A stretch of DNA of 64,000 nucleotides. Source: Taylorella equigenitalis ATCC 35865 (lineage in GTDB: Bacteria > Pseudomonadota > Gammaproteobacteria > Burkholderiales > Burkholderiaceae_B). This document shows, in pieces, positions 59,381-64,000 of the stretch (its first letter is position 1; each line of letters begins with the position of its first letter). Location of the stretch: NCBI RefSeq assembly GCF_000276685.1, contig NC_018108.1, forward strand, positions 1,116,001 through 1,180,000, in the 5' to 3' direction. The position numbers were made by a program, and so were the translations under genes. The notes below the pieces were generated by a model that saw only the letters and a list, made by a program, of their open reading frames with translations, was not told where the DNA came from and did not search any database.

Positions 59381-60292
59381 TTAAAAATTTCTCATTATTA
59401 TGTAATGAGCTAATTCCTTTAATCGATTTGAATTAGGGACAGATTCAAGGGATTTTAAGGCATTCCCATATAATGATTTAGCCAAGTTTCTAGCCTCATC
59501 CAAACCTAAAATAGTGACATAAGTTGGCTTATTGTTTTGCTGATCTTTTCCAGCTGTTTTACCTAGTGTATCACTATCCTGAGTTGCATCTAAAATATCA
59601 TCAACTACTTGATATGCAATACCTATGTATTCAGAATATCTTTTTAATTCTTCATAATAAAGAGAAGAATCTTTGAATAGAATAGACACCACCTCAACGC
59701 AGGCCTGAATTAAAGCACCTGTTTTTCTGCTATGCATATCCTTTAGTGCTTCAAGGTCCATATGATTAGATACATTTAAAATATCAATCACCTGACCACC
59801 AACCATACCAGTGGCACCTGTAGCACTTAAAAGCTCTTTTGTACTAGATACTAGCAATTTATAATCTATATGCGAACCAAGTAAGTGCTCATAAGATAAA
59901 GGTTGTAATGCATCTGCCGCAAGCAATGCCATAGCCTCACCATATTTAACATGACAAGTCGGTCTACCCCTACGCAGATCATCATCGTCCATACAAGGTA
60001 AATCATCATGCACTAGCGAATAGGCATGAATCAGTTCGATAGAACATACGACCCGGCTTATGTAGTCGTCATACGAATCAGGGGATGTGGTCTGAAAAAC
60101 CTCATAAGTAGCAAGAACTAAAGCCGCTCTAAGTCTTTTACCTGGACCCAATGTTGCATATCTCATAACCTCCAACAATTTGGGCGGAACATCATGTAAA
60201 GAAGAAAATATTTCTTCTAGATGTCTATTTGAAAATTTAACTACTTCTTCAAGCCAAGAGTCAAAATGGGATGTCTTCGAAACTAGAATCAT
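59381..60292 (-). CDS. ispA: Farnesyl diphosphate synthase
   Basis: IspA condenses IPP with DMAPP and GPP to make FPP. The first Asp-rich motif is [22 protein letters not shown], the second [27 protein letters not shown] is present. The length of 303 is normal. It starts inside the end of xseB (overlap 32 bp). Confidence 0.95.
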   Translation of the reverse strand: MILVSKTSHFDSWLEEVVKFSNRHLEEIFSSLHDVPPKLLEVMRYATLGPGKRLRAALVLATYEVFQTTSPDSYDDYISRVVCSIELIHAYSLVHDDLPCMDDDDLRRGRPTCHVKYGEAMALLAADALQPLSYEHLLGSHIDYKLLVSSTKELLSATGATGMVGGQVIDILNVSNHMDLEALKDMHSRKTGALIQACVEVVSILFKDSSLYYEELKRYSEYIGIAYQVVDDILDATQDSDTLGKTAGKDQQNNKPTYVTILGLDEARNLAKSLYGNALKSLESVPNSNRLKELAHYIIMRNF

Positions 60293-60530
60293 TAGTTTTT
60301 TTATTTTGTTCTAATGGTTGGATAGAGCCGTCTTCTTGCATAACGCCTATTTGCTTTTGTGCATCATCTAATTTGCTCTTGCAAATTTCAGCAAGCTCCA
60401 TGCCCCTTTTATATTTTGCAATTGAATCTTCAAGAGAAAGTTTTCCACTTTGCATATCTCTGACGATAGTATCAAGTTCGCTTATAGCATCCTCATATTT
60501 AATAGATGTTGCTTGTTCATCTATATTCAT
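60261..60530 (-). CDS. xseB: Exodeoxyribonuclease VII small subunit
   Basis: XseB is the small partner of the ExoVII nuclease. The segment YEDAISELDTIVRDMQSGKLSLEDSIAKYKRGMELAEICKSKL is the whole family pattern (shown in parts: YEDAISELD, LSLEDSIAKYKRGMEL). I use the ATG at 60530 because GGAG lies 6-9 bases before it. A further ATG at 60542 lies upstream. The large subunit gene is not in the window. Confidence 0.93.
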   Translation of the reverse strand: MNIDEQATSIKYEDAISELDTIVRDMQSGKLSLEDSIAKYKRGMELAEICKSKLDDAQKQIGVMQEDGSIQPLEQNKKTNDSSFEDIPF

Positions 60531-60645
60531 AACCATCTCCATGAAGTAAATGATTATTTTAATATAAAATACTAGTTATTTTGGCTCACTCAACATGACC
60601 CTTGGTGATGAGTGTTTTTTAATTTTTAAATCGGGGGGAACCGAA

Positions 60646-61779
60646 ATGTCCGTTAAGGAAACCAATCTTTCATTAGGCGAATCAACTCTTCCAGTAGCCG
60701 CTTATTTCGATGAAAGCCACTTCGCTCTAGAGTTGGAGCATATATTCAAAAAATCTTCTCAGTACGTAACCCATGAAAAAACAGTGCCTAATCTTGGGGA
60801 CTGGTATACATTGCCACAAGATAATGCTGGTCGTGTTTTAGTTCATAATGAAGCTGGTCCTCAGCTCATATCAAACGTCTGTCGTCATAGACAAGCTCTT
60901 ATGCTTGGAGGTCAAGCTGGAAATGTGACCGACCCTAACCTATCTAGAGGAAATTTATCCGAGACAGGAGGTAATATTGTGTGTCCTCTTCATAGATGGA
61001 CATATAACAACAAAGGTGAACAGATAGCAGCTCCACATTTTCCAGAAAATCCCTGTAAGAATTTGACTCCGTTTGAAGTTAAAAACTGTCATGGCTTATT
61101 ATTCGAGGGTGTTCGTGAACCTTCAGCTGATATGAAGCAATTATTTGAGTTACCCGAATTTGATTTTTCAGATTATGTTTTCGATCGGGCAATTGTTCAT
61201 GAATGTAATTACAACTGGAAAACCTTTATTGAGGTATATCTAGAAGACTATCATGTCGAACCATTTCATCCAGGACTTGGTAAATTTGTTAGTTGTTCGG
61301 ATTTGCAATGGGATTTTTCAGACTGGTATAGTTCTCAAAGAGTTGGTGTTCATCAAGCACTCGCTAATCCAGGAAGTCCAACCTATCAAAAATGGCATGA
61401 TGCATTGCTTAATTTTAGACAGGGAGAAGCTCCTAATTTTGGTGCTGTATGGGTTACTTATTTCCCTACTCATATGATTGAACTTTATCCTCACGTATTA
61501 GTTCTATCTACACTTTATCCAAAAGGTCCACAAAAAACACTTAATGTCGTTGAGTTTTACTATCCAGAAGAGATTGTGGCCTTTGAGCGTGAATTTATTG
61601 AAGCCCAGCAAGCTGCATATATGGAAACTGCAATTGAAGATGATGAAATTGCAGAGCGTATGGATCAGGGTCGCCTAGCCCTATTGAATAGAGGCGTAGA
61701 GGAATACGGACCTTATCAATCACCATTTGAAGATGGTATGGAACACTTCCATGCTTGGTACCGAAAAATAATGCCCTAA
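60646..61779 (+). CDS. Rieske-type aromatic ring-hydroxylating oxygenase alpha subunit-like protein
   Basis: This 377-residue protein has a Rieske [2Fe-2S] domain with ligands in VCRHRQAL (Cys, His) and CPLHRWTY (Cys, His). A catalytic domain carries the mononuclear-iron histidines in EDYHVEPFHPGL. It belongs to the ring-hydroxylating dioxygenase alpha-subunit family, but its substrate is unknown and no beta subunit, ferredoxin or reductase gene is beside it. Similar genes adjoin xseB-ispA-dxs in other Alcaligenaceae. The ATG at 60646 with GGGGGGAA upstream is the best start. One TGGCAATG copy is at 60809. Confidence 0.88.
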   Translation: MSVKETNLSLGESTLPVAAYFDESHFALELEHIFKKSSQYVTHEKTVPNLGDWYTLPQDNAGRVLVHNEAGPQLISNVCRHRQALMLGGQAGNVTDPNLSRGNLSETGGNIVCPLHRWTYNNKGEQIAAPHFPENPCKNLTPFEVKNCHGLLFEGVREPSADMKQLFELPEFDFSDYVFDRAIVHECNYNWKTFIEVYLEDYHVEPFHPGLGKFVSCSDLQWDFSDWYSSQRVGVHQALANPGSPTYQKWHDALLNFRQGEAPNFGAVWVTYFPTHMIELYPHVLVLSTLYPKGPQKTLNVVEFYYPEEIVAFEREFIEAQQAAYMETAIEDDEIAERMDQGRLALLNRGVEEYGPYQSPFEDGMEHFHAWYRKIMP

Positions 61780-61785
61780 ATCTAT

Positions 61786-61819
61786 AAGGTCCTCAAAATT
61801 AGTTGAGGACCTTTTTTAT
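61786..61819. terminator. Terminator between the Rieske gene and hutI
   Basis: AAGGTCCTCAA / TTGAGGACCTT is an 11-bp perfect stem with a 6-base loop and a T tract on +, and A tract on the other side. It serves convergent genes. Confidence 0.85.
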
Positions 61820-61829
61820 CACCACCAAA

Positions 61830-63050
61830 TTATTCAATGGTAGCAAAAGAATCACTACGTGGCTTAATCCCCATCATATAGCTGATGTCCGCAGGTCTTT
61901 CTATATCCCAAATTATATAATTAGCACTTAGACCAATATCTATTTTACCCATATCCGACCAACCCAAAGCTTTGGCAGCATTTATAGTAGCCCCTGCCAA
62001 TGCTTCTTCAGGTGTAAGACCAAATAGTACACAAGCCATATTCATAGAAGTTGGAAGAGATAAGTTTGGCGATGTGCCAGGATTACAATCAGTTGATACG
62101 GCCAAAGGCACCCTTGATTTTCTTAAAGAATCTATAGGTGGTTTTTGAGTGTCTTTTAGATTATAAAAAGCTGAAGGAAGCAAAACGCCAACAGTACCAG
62201 ACGCCGCCATTGCTTCTACTCCAGCATTACTTAGATGCTCTATATGATCACATGAAAGCCCACCATAAGCCGCACATAAGGCACTGCCTTCCATATTACT
62301 TAACTGCTCAGCATGTAACTTGACGGGCAGATCCAACTCCTTGGCTTTATCGAAAACCTTTTTAATTTGATTTTGATTAAAAGCAATATTTTCCATAAAT
62401 CCATCAACAGCATCTATAAGCCCTTCATCATTAAGAATTTCCATCCACTCACAGACTTTATTAATATATTCATCTTCGCAATTTTTATATTCTGGTGGCA
62501 ATGCATGTGCTGCTAGATAAGTTTTCTGTACCAGAATTTCATGACTTTCAGAAAGTTGTCTAGCGACTTGCAGCATTTTTCTTTCACTTTCGAGATTCAG
62601 TCCATAACCAGATTTAATTTCAACCGCTCTAACACCATACTCTGTCATTTGTGTTAGTCTAGCTTCTGACTCTTTGTAAAGCTGGTCAAAACTAGCCTCT
62701 CTCACACTTTTTACAGTCGAAAGAATACCTCCTCCAGATTTTGCAATCTCCTCGTAACTAGCTCCATTTAGGAGCATTTCAAACTCATTGCTACGATTAC
62801 CCGAATATACAATATGCGTATGGCAATCAATAAGAGAAGGTGTGATCCAAACTCCAGCCGCATCAAAAGTATTACATACTGAGTCATTAACTTTAGGTAT
62901 TGGATTATCAGGACCACCTATAGCAGAATATTTTCCATCCTCAATATATAGCCAACCACCCAGAATTTGCCCGTAGGGGTTTCCAAGACCATATCCAAAC
63001 TTTTCGTTAAAAGTAACGATATTCAAATTTTTGATTAATTTACTGGACAT
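61830..63050 (-). CDS. hutI: Imidazolonepropionase
   Basis: HutI is the third enzyme of histidine breakdown, hydrolysing imidazolonepropionate to formiminoglutamate. It is a metal-dependent amidohydrolase: the metal ligands are in DCHTHIVYSGNRSNEF, KLHAEQLSNMEG and DHIEHLS, and the catalytic Asp is in STDCNPGT. The length of 406 is normal. A strong site (AGGAGG) precedes the ATG. It follows hutH by 31 bp in one operon. One TGGCAATG copy is at 62496. Confidence 0.96.
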   Translation of the reverse strand: MSSKLIKNLNIVTFNEKFGYGLGNPYGQILGGWLYIEDGKYSAIGGPDNPIPKVNDSVCNTFDAAGVWITPSLIDCHTHIVYSGNRSNEFEMLLNGASYEEIAKSGGGILSTVKSVREASFDQLYKESEARLTQMTEYGVRAVEIKSGYGLNLESERKMLQVARQLSESHEILVQKTYLAAHALPPEYKNCEDEYINKVCEWMEILNDEGLIDAVDGFMENIAFNQNQIKKVFDKAKELDLPVKLHAEQLSNMEGSALCAAYGGLSCDHIEHLSNAGVEAMAASGTVGVLLPSAFYNLKDTQKPPIDSLRKSRVPLAVSTDCNPGTSPNLSLPTSMNMACVLFGLTPEEALAGATINAAKALGWSDMGKIDIGLSANYIIWDIERPADISYMMGIKPRSDSFATIE

Positions 63051-63081
63051 TACCTCCTCCTACTGTACATGGTCGCTACTT

Positions 63082-64000
63082 CTAATTAGAAAACCAATTT
63101 TCGTACAACTCTGAATTAATATTTTTCACCTTTCCAGAAAGAATTAATTGCTTAGCTGCTTCTATATCAGGAGCAAATAAACGATCTACTTCATAAAAGT
63201 CGACCTCACTTCTAAGAAGTTTATAGGTAGAATTCAAATCCTCTCCTAAATCATTTTTATTTATTAAATCTATACCCTGTACTGCCCCCAATAACTCAAT
63301 ACCAATAATGGTGGCTGTGTTTTGAGCCATAGTGAAAAGCCTACGTGCTCCATATGTAGCCATGGAAACATGATCTTCTTGATTAGCTGATGTTGGTATA
63401 CTGTCCACACTACTAGGGTGGGCAATGCTTTTGTTCTCGCTAGCAAGTGCAGCCGCAGTTACATGGGCAATCATGAAACCAGAATTAAGACCTGCATTTT
63501 GCACTAAAAACGATGGAAGCCCAGATAAATTTTTATCAATCAACATAGCAATTCGTCTTTCGCTCATGGACCCAAGCTCACATAAAGCCAATGCCAAAAT
63601 ATCAGCCGCAAACGCCACAGGCTCCGCATGAAAGTTTCCGCCAGAGATGGCTATAGGCTCATCACCATCAAATATTAATGGATTATCTGTGACAGCATTC
63701 GCTTCTGTGATGAGCGTATGTCCAGCTTGATTGATAATATCTAAACACGCACCTAAAACTTGTGGTTGGCAACGTAAGCAGTATGGATCCTGCACTCTCA
63801 ATACATCACTTGGATTAGAAGTGCAAGCATTTGAATTTTCAAGTAGCTTCATATAAGTTTTAGCAACTGCAGACTGTCCATGATGCCCTCTAACTTCATG
63901 AATTCGATAATCAAAAGGAGAGCTAGATCCGCGTGTTGCCTTAACTGTAAGGGATCCTGTAATAACAGCCGATGCAAGTAAATCTTGAGCTAAAAAATAT
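63082..64000 (-). CDS. hutH: Histidine ammonia-lyase, C-terminal part (5' end beyond the window)
   Basis: HutH is the first enzyme of histidine breakdown, deaminating histidine to urocanate. The frame is open from the window edge ([15 protein letters not shown]) to the stop at 63082. An internal Met at 63852 is not the start. The family pattern is very clear: [58 protein letters not shown] and [17 protein letters not shown]. The MIO-forming Ala-Ser-Gly lies in the missing N-terminal half and cannot be checked. Confidence 0.95.
   Translation of the reverse strand, partial: YFLAQDLLASAVITGSLTVKATRGSSSPFDYRIHEVRGHHGQSAVAKTYMKLLENSNACTSNPSDVLRVQDPYCLRCQPQVLGACLDIINQAGHTLITEANAVTDNPLIFDGDEPIAISGGNFHAEPVAFAADILALALCELGSMSERRIAMLIDKNLSGLPSFLVQNAGLNSGFMIAHVTAAALASENKSIAHPSSVDSIPTSANQEDHVSMATYGARRLFTMAQNTATIIGIELLGAVQGIDLINKNDLGEDLNSTYKLLRSEVDFYEVDRLFAPDIEAAKQLILSGKVKNINSELYENWFSN

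Overview
The window looks like the chromosome of a low-G+C betaproteobacterium of the family Alcaligenaceae, most probably Taylorella (T. equigenitalis or T. asinigenitalis, equine genital-tract bacteria). Three things support this. The gene blocks are betaproteobacterial: rimP-nusA-infB-rbfA-truB-typA, scpB-rluB, ribF-ileS-lspA-coaBC-dut, recG-oxyR, rpsF-priB-rpsR-rplI-dnaB, and dxs-ispA-xseB next to a Rieske oxygenase. The base composition is A+T rich, about 36-37% G+C by eye, unlike Bordetella or Achromobacter. Finally, there is a transferrin-type receptor pair expected of a mucosal pathogen. The species name is inferred, not proven.

Layout: 1-5.8 kb holds a truncated gene, a DUF465 gene and an iron/heme uptake locus (tonB, TonB-dependent receptor, ChaN lipoprotein, HugZ heme-degrading protein) with two Fur-like operators. 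5.8-17.9 kb holds two tRNA-Asn, the typA-to-rimP translation/transcription block, rluB, scpB, initiator tRNA, rluD and bamD. 18-23.4 kb holds an SOS-type polymerase pair umuDC under its own palindromic operator, uvrD and an RNA m5C methyltransferase. 23.4-30.8 kb is housekeeping (purN, ribF, ileS, lspA, coaBC, dedA, dut). 30.9-35.5 kb is a tbpB-tbpA-like pair. 35.6-43.3 kb has an orphan amino-acid binding protein, clpA (no clpS), csp, DUF192, oxyR, recG and ridA. 43.4-46.9 kb is fbpABC, the ferric-iron ABC importer. 47-48.5 kb is a wrecked DNA cytosine methyltransferase gene. 48.5-61.8 kb is housekeeping (glnA, hemW, rdgB, rph, yicC, dnaB, ribosomal operon, folE2, dxs, ispA, xseB, Rieske). 61.8-64 kb is hutI and the C-terminal part of hutH.

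The three iron loci fit one pathway: TbpBA-like outer-membrane capture with FbpABC import across the inner membrane, and a separate TonB/receptor/ChaN/HugZ route probably for heme. All carry Fur-like sites.

The most unusual signal is not a gene. The octamer TGGCAATG (complement CATTGCCA) occurs 28 times by hand count, against one or two expected from base composition. It lies in both orientations about equally (15:13), in all six frame/orientation combinations within genes, and twice between genes. uvrD, recG and hemW carry three copies each. This is the pattern of a DNA uptake sequence like those of Neisseriaceae and Pasteurellaceae, and I know of no such sequence described for this lineage.
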